A stretch of 64,000 bases of DNA, taken from Actinobacteria bacterium IMCC26207 (GTDB lineage: Bacteria; Actinomycetota; Acidimicrobiia; Acidimicrobiales; Microtrichaceae). The stretch covers positions 183,306 through 247,305 of the forward strand of contig LCZK01000005.1 of NCBI GenBank assembly GCA_001025035.1, given 5' to 3'. Positions 44,108 through 52,543 of the stretch are shown here, in pieces. Position 1 is the first letter of the stretch. Every line of letters starts with the position of its first letter. The notes below the pieces were generated by a model. The model searched no databases, was not told the origin of the DNA, and was given only the letters and a program-made list of their open reading frames with translations. The translations under genes were made by a program, and so were the position numbers.

Positions 44108-45226
44108 ATGTCATTAGCTGAAGCTGCACTGACCGAAACCGAACTCAATCCAACAGTCGATACATCACCCGAGATTGATCTCACTACCGATAATCGGACA
44201 GGTGGCCTTGCGGCTACTGAACCCGGAAACCTGCTCGACCCAGGGTTCAATCTGACACTGCGGCCCATGAAGTACCCGCAGTTCTACGACATGTATCGCG
44301 ATGCAATTCGTAATACTTGGACAGTCGAAGAGGTGGACTTCTCTGATGACCTCGTTGACCTGCAACGCAAGATTGTTCCTGCCGAGCGGCACCTGATCAA
44401 CCGACTGGTTGCATTCTTCGCAACCGGAGACTCGATTGTCTCCAACAACCTGGTGCTCAACTTGTACAAGCACATCAATAGTCCCGAGGGGCGCATGTAC
44501 CTGTCGCGTCAGCTCTACGAAGAGGCCCTGCATGTTCAGTTCTACCTGACCTTGCTGGACTCGTACATCCCTGATCAGAACGAGCGTGCAGAGGCGTTTG
44601 CGGCGATTGAGAACATTCCTTCGATTCGACGCAAAGGGGAGTTCTGCTTCAAGTGGATCGATTCAATTAACACCTTGGACGAACTGAACTCACGGGCTGA
44701 TCGCAAGCAGTTTTTGCTGAACCTGATCTGCTTTGCGGCTTGCATCGAGGGCCTGTTCTTTTACGGAGCTTTTGCCTATGTCTACTTCCTCCGCTCCAAG
44801 GGCCTGCTGAACGGTTTGGCTTCTGGCACAAACTGGGTGTTCCGCGACGAGAGCGGCCATATGAACTTTGCATTCTCTGTCATTGAAGAGGTGCGCCGTG
44901 AAGAGCCGGAGCTCTTTGACGAGGAGCTTTCTGCGAGTATCGCAACCATGATCTCAGAGGCCGTTGAGGTTGAGTTTGGGTTCGCTGAGGACCTGCTGTC
45001 CCAAGGGATCCCTGGAATGTCACTCGGCGACATGCGTGAGTACCTACAGTTTGTAGCTGATCAGCGACTCACCACTCTGGGGCTTCCGAAGCAGTACGGA
45101 TCGAAGAACCCCTTCGCATTCATGGAGCTCCAAGATGTTCAGGAACTTACGAACTTCTTTGAGCGGACTGTCTCTGCGTATCAAACCGGAGTTACCGGCG
45201 AATTTGCGATGAACGCCGACTTCTAG
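44108..45226 (+). CDS. nrdB: Ribonucleoside-diphosphate reductase class Ia, beta subunit
   Basis: This 372-residue diiron protein generates the tyrosyl radical. The ligand helices are seen as EALHVQFY, where Y146 is in the radical position, and RDESGHMNFAF for the second Glu/His pair. The first Glu is in IVPAERHLINRLVAFFATGD. The N-terminal 35 residues are a variable extension. AGAGGAA precedes the ATG. It forms an operon with nrdA under the NrdR-like boxes. Confidence 0.96.
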   Translation: MSLAEAALTETELNPTVDTSPEIDLTTDNRTGGLAATEPGNLLDPGFNLTLRPMKYPQFYDMYRDAIRNTWTVEEVDFSDDLVDLQRKIVPAERHLINRLVAFFATGDSIVSNNLVLNLYKHINSPEGRMYLSRQLYEEALHVQFYLTLLDSYIPDQNERAEAFAAIENIPSIRRKGEFCFKWIDSINTLDELNSRADRKQFLLNLICFAACIEGLFFYGAFAYVYFLRSKGLLNGLASGTNWVFRDESGHMNFAFSVIEEVRREEPELFDEELSASIATMISEAVEVEFGFAEDLLSQGIPGMSLGDMREYLQFVADQRLTTLGLPKQYGSKNPFAFMELQDVQELTNFFERTVSAYQTGVTGEFAMNADF

Positions 45227-45287
45227 CGACTGGCCGGACGAGCCAGCCCCGCATTAAAAAGCCCAGCAGTAGCCAGCACCGCAGTAG

Positions 45288-46379
45288 TTAGCCCTTCCAG
45301 ATTTGCATGGGTGTCAGCGAACGATCCCCATCAAAGGGGAGTTGAACCTCGTTGCCTTCTTGGCCTGCAGATTGGTACGCGGCGCAGATGATCTCGAGGA
45401 TGCTTCTGGCCTGTTCTGCAGTTTGTCCGGGACGGTTTGGGTCTTGTGAGATCAGGTCAAGGAGTTGGTCCACGTAGCCAAACTGCTCAAGGGTCGGGTC
45501 TGCATGAGGGTGTCGTAACGGAATCGCTACCTGCTCCCCGTTATGTTCGAGCAGTACCTCGGGGATCAACTCGATTCGTAACACGCCTGAGTCGCTCGAG
45601 GCCTGAGCTTCCCAGACGGTGATCTCAGACACCCACGAGATCTCAATGGATGCCCGCAAACCTGACTCGAAGCGCAGAACTACCGATGCTGAGTCATCGG
45701 CTCCGTCCTGACGAGTAGAGCTGAGGCTGGCGCTGACTGCGAGAACAGGCTCATCGGCCAACCCGAGTGCGAGCGCGAGTGCGTGTGGCCCCAGGTCGAA
45801 CAGAACGCCCCCAGCACTCAGAGGCTCAGCAAAGTGTCCCCAATCTGGTGGCGGCTGCAACGTGCGAAGAGACAGGTGCGTCAAGGGGCCGAGCCCTGCA
45901 CGAAGGGTGACGGCCTGTGCCCAAACTGGGGAGTGCAGCAGGTTCTCGGCGCAGCGAAGTACTCCGCCAGGCTTGGCTGACTGACCAGCCGCAACCGCAG
46001 CCGCAGCCACAGCCGCAGCAGTAGCCGCAGCACTCACGATCCGGTCCGCCTCGGCCAGGGTGGTAGCTAACGGCTTTTCGACCAGTACCGAAGCCCCAGC
46101 TCGCAGGCCTTGCACTGCAAGCTCAGCGTGTTGCGCAGGTGGAGTCGCCACAATCAGAAAATCTGCACCAGAAGGTAGTGCCTCAGGCGAGACCTTCTTC
46201 GCATCAAGCTCACCTGCAAGATGCCGAGCGGATTTGCCGCCGGCGGACGCAACTGCGGTCACTTTCGCTCCCGCAGAATCTGCAGCAAGGGCATGAACAA
46301 CTGCGATATATCCAGCGCCAGCAAGGGCAATGCTCGGCTTTCGTTTACGCCGAAATGGCTGCTGATTTCCTAATGCCAT
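45288..46379 (-). CDS. Gfo/Idh/MocA-family oxidoreductase
   Basis: This 363-residue NAD(P)-dependent sugar-type oxidoreductase has a Rossmann motif ALAGAGYIAVVHALAA near the start and the family's VEKPLATTLAEAD with catalytic Lys. The C-terminal alpha/beta domain includes GGVLFDLGPHALALAL with the usual His. An Ala-rich run near 113-128 derives from GCC/GCA repeats (forward strand 45984-46035). Substrate unknown. It is convergent with nrdB. Confidence 0.9.
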   Translation of the reverse strand: MALGNQQPFRRKRKPSIALAGAGYIAVVHALAADSAGAKVTAVASAGGKSARHLAGELDAKKVSPEALPSGADFLIVATPPAQHAELAVQGLRAGASVLVEKPLATTLAEADRIVSAAATAAAVAAAAVAAGQSAKPGGVLRCAENLLHSPVWAQAVTLRAGLGPLTHLSLRTLQPPPDWGHFAEPLSAGGVLFDLGPHALALALGLADEPVLAVSASLSSTRQDGADDSASVVLRFESGLRASIEISWVSEITVWEAQASSDSGVLRIELIPEVLLEHNGEQVAIPLRHPHADPTLEQFGYVDQLLDLISQDPNRPGQTAEQARSILEIICAAYQSAGQEGNEVQLPFDGDRSLTPMQIWKG

Positions 46380-46590
46380 GAGTTCTCTCTGCTTCGTGCT
46401 GCCTGCTGCTGCTTGTTGGGTCCGCTCTCTGTCTAACCGAGTGGACTCTCAGGATGCGTGAACCATACAGGTTGGCTCAGATGCCCAAGCTTGGGGTCAC
46501 CGGTTAGAGTTATTGAAGCCCAGAAACTGCTACAAAAATCAAGCAATTCCAGTACTACTGGACGCTCAAGTACACCCGAAGATCTTTCTC

Positions 46591-48759
46591 ATGTCTCGAC
46601 CACTCTCGCTGCTCCTGCGATTCACCGCTATCACCCTGGTGGGTGCTTGTGTCTTTGCATTGATCGCGTCTTTTTTGATCCCAGAGATGGCCAATATGTC
46701 TGGGGGTGGGTCCTATAACGAGGGGACCGAGATTGCGCTTCCCGATCTGCTGCAGGGCAGTGTCATCACTGATATGAACGGAAAGCCCTCGGGAAGCTTG
46801 GTAGGCAGCGAAAACCGCGTGATTATCCCTCTGAGTCAGGTATCCACTCAGATGCAACAGGCTGTTCTGGCCGTTGAGGATTCTGACTTTTATGTTCATC
46901 ATGGGGTGAGCGCAAAGTCAGTGCTGCGAGCAGTCCGCGCCAATAGCGCCGCTGGCGGCGTCGCCCAAGGTGGCTCCACTATTACGCAGCAGTTAGTCAA
47001 GCTGTCGCTAGTGGGTAACGAACAGTCGATGAAGCGCAAGGTAAAAGAGGCCAGCCTGGCACTTCAGTTGGAGCAGCAGTTCTGCAAAGACCGGCCTCGT
47101 CGTGACTGTAAGGATGAGATCCTTGAGCGGTACCTCAACACGGTCTATCTGGGCCGGGGGGCGTATGGGGTTGAAGCTGCCGCACAGATGTACTTTGGGA
47201 AATCTGCAGCAGAACTTGATTGGGGGGACGCTGCTGTTCTTGCTTCTCTGATTCGAAACCCCACGGGCTACGACCCCATCAGATTTCCCGAGGTAGCCGC
47301 TCGGAGGCGGCAGGTGGTCTTGGGGCGCATGGCCGAGGTGGGCGCAATAACTGCACAAGAAGCCGCGCTTATAGAAGAGACCCCACTGCCGACCGAGATC
47401 GTGAAAGGTAGCTCCTCGGCAACTGCTCAGGACCTGACCTATTTTGAGCGCAAGGTCAGAGACGAGTTGCTGCGAGCCGAGTGGCTAGCCCCGACTGAGG
47501 CGCTTCGACGTGAACGAATCTTCAACGGCGGGCTGATGATTACCTCCACGCTTGATCCTCGGGCGCAGATGCTCGCAGAGGCCGCCTCGGCCTCGAATCC
47601 AATCAAGAAGGCAAACCCCGAAACGGTTGCAGCTGTCGCAGTGGTCGAGCCTTCTTCTGGGTCAGTGCGCGCAGTGGTGGGGCAGACTGACCTGCCCGGC
47701 CAAGGGTTGGTAGAGATTGCAACCCCTCAGGTGGGACGAAGCCCCGGATCATCGTTCAAGGCCTTCACGCTTCTCGCCGCTCTCGAGGCTGGCTACTCGA
47801 TTCGTGACTCAATTCTGGCTGCTCCTGCACCCCAAAAACTGTACAAGGGATGGGGGATCAAGGACTCCACCTGGCCCTCTGGATGCAAGGGGGGAACCAT
47901 CGAATTAGCAAAGGCAACCTCCTCCTCGAATAACTGCGCGTTTGCTCGTCTGCAGGCCGCTGTCGGCGGCGAAAAAGTGGTTGATGTGGCCCGGCGGCTT
48001 GGCATAGACACGTTGACTGATGAGTCTGCTGAGTATCCTTCGCTGACTCTTGGGGGCACCACGGTTCGGCCCTTGGAAATGGCCGCCGCCTACGCCGCTA
48101 TCGCCAACGATGGCATCTATAACCCCGCTCATTTCATAACGAAAGTCACCGATCAGGCAGGAGCGGTGCTGTTTGAATATGTGCCAGCTACGGAGCAGGC
48201 AATTTCGGTTGACGTTGCTCAGCAGGCAACCGTTGCATTGCAAGGGGTGGTGACGGGAGGAACCTACAAGGGTGGTTCGCTACCGAACCGTCAGCCAGCG
48301 GCAGGCAAGACTGGTACCAACGAGGCTGCAGGTGGTGAGAATACAGACGTATGGTTCGTTGGGTTCACCCCGCAGATTGCGACAGCAGTCTGGATCGGAA
48401 ACCCTGCTGGGCAAACCGAGATGAAGGGCGGCAGGGTTCAGGGTGGCACGGTGGCCGGCAAGGTCTGGCACACGTTCATGGCTCCGTATCTGGAGGGAAC
48501 AACTGTGCAGCAGTTTGCAACCCCCGGAAGGATCAAGACCAGCCGAAAGGTGATTCCGGATCCTTGGACAAAAGCCATGTCTTCTGCTGAGAAGGCAGGG
48601 ACAACGAGCACAACCAAGACCACTATTGCGGGTTCTTCAACTTCGAAGCCCCCCGGCTCATCTACCCCTGCAGCAACGACTGCGCCCACCACTGCTGCAC
48701 CTGCACCAGATCCGGAACCAGTCCCGACTCCCGAGCCCCCGCCCGAGCCGGCGCCCTGA
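46591..48759 (+). CDS. Class A penicillin-binding protein (bifunctional transglycosylase/transpeptidase)
   Basis: This 722-residue peptidoglycan synthase has one N-terminal membrane helix. Its GT51 domain has AVEDSDFYVHHGV with catalytic E96 and GGSTITQQLVK. The transpeptidase domain has SxxK as S387-S-F-K390, SSNN, and KTG in AGKTGTNEAAG. The C-terminus is a Thr/Pro-rich tail (about 60 residues), common in actinobacterial PBP1. Upstream ATG 46513 is in frame, but ATG 46591 begins just before the membrane helix. It heads a run of four same-strand genes. Confidence 0.93.
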   Translation: MSRPLSLLLRFTAITLVGACVFALIASFLIPEMANMSGGGSYNEGTEIALPDLLQGSVITDMNGKPSGSLVGSENRVIIPLSQVSTQMQQAVLAVEDSDFYVHHGVSAKSVLRAVRANSAAGGVAQGGSTITQQLVKLSLVGNEQSMKRKVKEASLALQLEQQFCKDRPRRDCKDEILERYLNTVYLGRGAYGVEAAAQMYFGKSAAELDWGDAAVLASLIRNPTGYDPIRFPEVAARRRQVVLGRMAEVGAITAQEAALIEETPLPTEIVKGSSSATAQDLTYFERKVRDELLRAEWLAPTEALRRERIFNGGLMITSTLDPRAQMLAEAASASNPIKKANPETVAAVAVVEPSSGSVRAVVGQTDLPGQGLVEIATPQVGRSPGSSFKAFTLLAALEAGYSIRDSILAAPAPQKLYKGWGIKDSTWPSGCKGGTIELAKATSSSNNCAFARLQAAVGGEKVVDVARRLGIDTLTDESAEYPSLTLGGTTVRPLEMAAAYAAIANDGIYNPAHFITKVTDQAGAVLFEYVPATEQAISVDVAQQATVALQGVVTGGTYKGGSLPNRQPAAGKTGTNEAAGGENTDVWFVGFTPQIATAVWIGNPAGQTEMKGGRVQGGTVAGKVWHTFMAPYLEGTTVQQFATPGRIKTSRKVIPDPWTKAMSSAEKAGTTSTTKTTIAGSSTSKPPGSSTPAATTAPTTAAPAPDPEPVPTPEPPPEPAP

Positions 48760-48832
48760 GGGTTCAAGTCGCCACTTGGTTGCTACGCCGGGTCCACCCG
48801 ACGGGCCGGCAAACACCCGGTAGGGTGGAGTA

Positions 48833-49546
48833 GTGGAATCGCTTGAGGATCTACTCGGTGTGCAGATGCTAGACACGCGGATCGATCAGATCCGCCATCA
48901 GAAAAAGACTCTTCCTCAGCGGCAAGAAGTGATTGACCAAACGGGGGAACTTGGCAGGGCCACAGCCGCCACAGAGGAGTGCGCTGCACGACTGAAAGCT
49001 CTGCGGCGCAGCCAAAAAGAGGCTGAAGATCACGCGTCGATCCTTGAGGACAAAGCAACCGAGGTCAACGGTGTCTTGTACGACGGTTCGGTGAGTTCGC
49101 ATAAAGAACTCGAGGCACTGCAGCAAGAACATCAGCAACTCAAGCAGCATCAGGGCCAGTATGAGGATCAGGCCTTGGAGTTCATGGAACTAGCTGAGCC
49201 AGTAGAAGCAGAGCTCGAGTTGCTCCATGTCGCGGCCCAAGCGCTGAACGAGAGCATTGCTGACTTGGAGGCCCAAATTACAGTTGCCCTGGCTGAGTTG
49301 GATGTGCAACTCGATGAGCAAGTACGTGAGCGCGAGTCGGCGCAGGCTGGTATTCCGGCCGACCTCCTCGGCTTGTACGAGGGTCTGCGCACCCAGCAGG
49401 GCGGAATTGCCGTGGCTCGTCTTGCGGGCGCACGCTGTGAGGGTTGCCACCTTGAGATTCCCTCCGGCGAACTCGATGCAATTCGCAAAGCGCCAGCGGA
49501 TCAGCCGGTGACTTGCCCAGAGTGCACCCGACTGCTCGTTCGCTAA
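48833..49546 (+). CDS. Coiled-coil zinc-ribbon protein (DUF164, Rv2229c-like)
   Basis: This 237-residue protein has an N-terminal coiled coil of about 170 residues (IRHQKKTLPQRQEVIDQ and following heptads). A C-terminal four-Cys ribbon follows: ARCEGCHLEIPSG and VTCPECTRLLV. This is the CT398/FlgZ-like fold often found beside an RNase H or histidine-phosphatase gene in actinobacteria, as here. The start is GTG. Its molecular partner is not known. Confidence 0.88.
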   Translation: MESLEDLLGVQMLDTRIDQIRHQKKTLPQRQEVIDQTGELGRATAATEECAARLKALRRSQKEAEDHASILEDKATEVNGVLYDGSVSSHKELEALQQEHQQLKQHQGQYEDQALEFMELAEPVEAELELLHVAAQALNESIADLEAQITVALAELDVQLDEQVRERESAQAGIPADLLGLYEGLRTQQGGIAVARLAGARCEGCHLEIPSGELDAIRKAPADQPVTCPECTRLLVR

Positions 49547-49558
49547 GAGTCACCCGCC

Positions 49559-50047
49559 GTGTTTATCTGGTTTGCCGTATTGAGCGTGGTGATTACTTGG
49601 GCTGTGTTTCAGAGCCCAGCTCTGGACTATCGCCTCGTTGCGCTCGGTGCAGTACTCCCTGCCGTTGAGACAGCGTTTGGCGCTGGTCCGCTTCATTCCC
49701 TGCTTGCACCAACGCTGACTCTGGTCGTGGTGATGCTCGCTACTCAGCGGCGAAGGCTGGTGCGTCGGAGGTGGCTGGGATTACCGATCGGAATGTACAT
49801 GCACCTTGTGTTGGATTTCGCGTTTACTCGGACTGCCACGTTCTGGTGGCCTTTTCTTGGAACCTCGTTCTCTCCGGGTCGCTCACCTGAGCTTTCCAGG
49901 GGTTGGGTGACGTTGCTCATGGAACTATGTGGGATTGCAGTAGGGGTGTGGGCCTATAGGCGCTTTGGCCTTCAGGATGCAGAGCGCAGGTCGCGATTTC
50001 TTCACACCGGGCAACTCGACCGCTCTGTGGTCGGGTCAAAACGGTGA
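49559..50047 (+). CDS. Small integral membrane protein, possible DUF457-like
   Basis: This 162-residue GTG-start protein has four hydrophobic segments. His/Glu/Asp occur in AVLPAVETAFGAGPLHSLL and MYMHLVLDFAFT, which recall the metal-dependent membrane hydrolase (DUF457/YdjM) pattern. It is 12 bp after the zinc-ribbon gene and overlaps the histidine-phosphatase gene by 4 bp (GTGA). The family match is partial and no activity is claimed. Confidence 0.6.
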   Translation: MFIWFAVLSVVITWAVFQSPALDYRLVALGAVLPAVETAFGAGPLHSLLAPTLTLVVVMLATQRRRLVRRRWLGLPIGMYMHLVLDFAFTRTATFWWPFLGTSFSPGRSPELSRGWVTLLMELCGIAVGVWAYRRFGLQDAERRSRFLHTGQLDRSVVGSKR

Positions 50048-50667
50048 CAGGCCCAATGCAGCGCTCCCTGATCATTGTTCGCCATGGCCGCACGGTTGCG
50101 AACGCATCGGGATTGCTCCTTGGTCGCGCCGACCCAGAGCTCGACGACCGCGGTGTCGAACAGGCCGCTGCTGTAAGCCGAGCTCTTGAGTCTGGTCGTT
50201 TCGGTCAGATTGCCGCAGTGGTCAGCAGTCCGCTGTTGCGTACCCGTAGCACTGCAAAAGCGCTGGGCCTGCCAGTGCAGATCGATGAGAGGTTGATCGA
50301 GTTGGACTACGGGCAGTGGGAGGGGCGCCCCGTGGCAGAGGTGTCCGCTGAGGAGTGGGCGGCATGGAGATCCGACAGCGAGTTCGCTCCGCCAGCTGGG
50401 GAGTCTTTGGCCGCGCTCGGAGTTCGCATGCGTGAGGCTTGCGCCGATTGGTCATCGCGAGTGCTTGAGCGTGAAGGCAGCGTGGTGCTGGTATCGCATG
50501 TGTCGCCAATCAAAGCAGCCGTTGCGTGGGCTCTTGGGGTGGGAGACGAGGTCGCTTGGCGAACCCACCTTGATACTGCATCGATCACGCAGGTTCTCTC
50601 GAGAAATGGGACCCCAATACTGAGCTTGTTCAACGATACGTCCCACCTCAAAAGGGGACTGCCGTAG
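50044..50667 (+). CDS. Histidine phosphatase (phosphoglycerate mutase-like)
   Basis: This 207-residue enzyme has the catalytic RHG motif IIVRHGRTVANASG, Glu in ELDYGQWEGRPV, and a second His in VVLVSHVSPIKAAV. It should act through a phosphohistidine on a small phosphorylated substrate. In many actinobacteria this domain is fused to RNase HI beside the DUF164 gene; here it stands alone. GTG 50044 overlaps the preceding stop, and ATG 50056 is an alternative. Confidence 0.92.
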   Translation: MTGPMQRSLIIVRHGRTVANASGLLLGRADPELDDRGVEQAAAVSRALESGRFGQIAAVVSSPLLRTRSTAKALGLPVQIDERLIELDYGQWEGRPVAEVSAEEWAAWRSDSEFAPPAGESLAALGVRMREACADWSSRVLEREGSVVLVSHVSPIKAAVAWALGVGDEVAWRTHLDTASITQVLSRNGTPILSLFNDTSHLKRGLP

Positions 50668-50796
50668 GGCCGATCCTCGCTTCTGCTGCTGCCTCAGTAA
50701 CTGCAACTCCGGGATTGCCTAAAGGGTGCCTCTAAATGTGGTGAGGGTGAAGTCCTCGCCGCAGAGAGCGTCGCCCTCGTCTCAGCTCAACTCAAC

Positions 50797-51735
50797 TCAA
50801 CTCATCATGATGTTACGGGCGATCTCGTCGAGGTGCGTGTCCCAGGTGCCACAGCATCCGCCCCAGATGTCGAGGTGGGGGTACTGCTTGGCGATGGCGC
50901 CCATGCGCTGGCCGAGGTCGATTGGGTCGCCGGACTCGAGATGCCCGAGCGTGCACAGCGAGATCTTGTCCATCATCGCGGCGTTCGGCCGCAGGCAGCG
51001 GACCCGTTCGAACCAGTCGCCCGGCTCGATCGCCGGAAGGAACTCGAGCGGGTGCGAACAGTTGATCCCGTAGAACGCCGGACGGTCCGCTCCGCATTCG
51101 GAGTCGACTGCCTCGATGGCCTCCTTCAGGCTCGGCCCGGAGTGCAGGCAGTGGTTGCTGTCCAACGTGAACAGGATTGAGGCTGGCAACCCGACCCGGG
51201 CCGCAGCTCGGGCCACGCCGACCGCCTCGGGCACGCTGTTGAAGGTCATCGCTTCGACCAGGTCCACCTCGGCCGTCGCCAACGTGGCGATCTGGGTTGC
51301 GTGGTACTCCTCGGCCTGCTCTGGGGTCATGGGGTGGTCGAGTGAGTACGCGTCGCCGCGGGGTCCGACGATGCCGACGAACAACAGTGCGGGCAGCTGA
51401 TCGGCGTACGGCCGGGCTACGTCGCGCAGGAAGTCGATCGACCGTAGCTGCATCTCCTCGAGGGCGGCTAACGAGTAGCCGAGTAGTCCTGCCCAGTCCG
51501 GGCTCGCCCGATAGTCGAACCCACCCATCAACGCGCCAAACCCGTGCGCGCACGCAGTGTCGAGATAGCGCTCGTACATCCCCCGCAGCTCAGCGACCGC
51601 GCGGGGGTCGTCGAGCAACGGGAACAGAGCGAACTCGGGTAGCTCGAAGCCGTATTTGTACATGATCTCGGTCTCCTGACCCCCCTCGGTCAGGTAATGG
51701 AAACCCTCCTGCTGTGGTGGGAACGAACCAGCCAT
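50797..51735 (-). CDS. Homocysteine S-methyltransferase-family protein
   Basis: This 312-residue TIM-barrel enzyme transfers a methyl group to homocysteine or a related thiol. The zinc ligands are a Cys in YGINCSHP and the pair in GGCCGT near the C-terminus. It opens LTEGGQETEIMY, the family's N-terminal motif. GGAGG before ATG 51735 is a good ribosome site, and a 7-bp inverted repeat lies at 51747-51775. Codons are G/C-rich, unlike the genes just upstream, so it begins the putative island. A (CTCAA)3 tract ends at the stop codon. Confidence 0.9.
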   Translation of the reverse strand: MAGSFPPQQEGFHYLTEGGQETEIMYKYGFELPEFALFPLLDDPRAVAELRGMYERYLDTACAHGFGALMGGFDYRASPDWAGLLGYSLAALEEMQLRSIDFLRDVARPYADQLPALLFVGIVGPRGDAYSLDHPMTPEQAEEYHATQIATLATAEVDLVEAMTFNSVPEAVGVARAAARVGLPASILFTLDSNHCLHSGPSLKEAIEAVDSECGADRPAFYGINCSHPLEFLPAIEPGDWFERVRCLRPNAAMMDKISLCTLGHLESGDPIDLGQRMGAIAKQYPHLDIWGGCCGTWDTHLDEIARNIMMS

Positions 51736-51746
51736 TACACACCTCC

Positions 51747-51775
51747 GTCGTCAACACACAAGTCTTGCTGACGAC
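51747..51775. promoter_or_regulatory. Inverted repeat 5' of the methyltransferase gene
   Basis: GTCGTCA (51747-51753) and TGACGAC (51769-51775) form perfect 7-bp arms around a 15-bp centre, 12 bp upstream of the start. It may be an operator or an mRNA hairpin near the ribosome site. Regulator unknown. Confidence 0.4.
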
Positions 51776-51825
51776 GCCGATCGATGCAACGATTCGTTCC
51801 CCCTCCGGACCAGCCCGCCGAGGGA

Positions 51826-52295
51826 GACGCCCTCGCGGGATCGACCTCGAACTCTTCGCGATTAGCCTGAACAAACGCTGCTATCGCTGAGATTGGCGAC
51901 AGGTCTCCGCCCCGAAAAAGATGCTGCAGCCTTCAAAATCTCGTTCGCAGGTTTCGTTTCCCGCAACTCTTTTCGCAAAGAACGAACCTCGGCTTCCAAC
52001 TCGCTGACCGTGCCCGCCTTGCGCTGTGACACCTCAGTTGTGGGTGTTGCTTGTTTGCACCATCTCTACAACGTCGCGCCATACAACGCTGCGCCATACA
52101 ACGTCGCGAACCTCACATTCACCAACGAGGCCACGCGAAGACACACCGCTTTCAACGACTCCTCCGGTGTCCTCGTAACAAACACCATCCGCACAGACGA
52201 CTCACGAAGCTCTGCTGGATAACGGGCTTGGGTCTTATTCATCAACATCCTCCTCCGGACAAGTATTTAACATGCACCAAACCCCAAGCGATTCA
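51826..52295 (-). mobile_element. Remnant of an IS3-family insertion sequence
   Basis: Reading the minus strand, the element begins with TGAATCGCTTGGGGTTTGG (end at 52295), which resembles IS3-type terminal repeats as I recall them. Then come an orfA transposase gene and the first part of orfB, where IAAFVQANREEFEVDP appears in another frame at about 51830-51890. Most of orfB, including the DDE domain, is missing, as is the other end. This is a dead element inside the island. Confidence 0.75.
51862..52242 (-). pseudogene. IS3-family transposase OrfA, interrupted
   Basis: The frame starts MNKTQARYPAELRESSVRMV, the helix-turn-helix opening of OrfA. It reaches a TAG at 52066-52068, then continues in the same frame as RWCKQA and ends with RKELRETKPANEILKAAAS, the classic leucine-zipper end. 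Just before the stop, a 15-bp unit (52069-52083, 52084-52098) is duplicated, giving ATLYGAALYGATL. The duplication and stop destroyed the gene. Confidence 0.8.
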
Positions 52296-52543
52296 ACTTC
52301 GTGGTTTCACCTCGGCCCCCATCTCGGACTGCTCGCGGATCTTCTTAAGGGCCTCGGCGTGCTCGTTGCGGTGCGAACGCCTCTCAGCGGAGCGCTGTCC
52401 GCCGCCGCATCCGGCGATGAGCGCAACGACGGTCAAGGGTTGCCCGCGCCAACATGGCCACAGCGACGACGACAGCAGGTGCTCCGAAGCCAGAGAGACA
52501 GACAGTGGCGCGCCGACGCGGCGGACGCCAGGCCGGCGCGCCG
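52296..52543. other. Non-coding or decayed island segment
   Basis: This 248-bp stretch separates the IS remnant from the large lipoprotein gene. On the minus strand it holds a short frame with a lipobox-like VVALIAGC and a KKIREQSEMGAEV tail, whose stop codon is supplied by the IS end at 52293-52295. It has no good start or ribosome site, so it is probably a truncated small lipoprotein gene. Confidence 0.35.

Noticed and set aside
50813..51553. A 246-residue minus-strand frame overlapping the homocysteine methyltransferase in another frame
   Set aside because: It is rich in Arg/Pro/Gly with no motif; the methyltransferase frame carries the zinc-site motifs.
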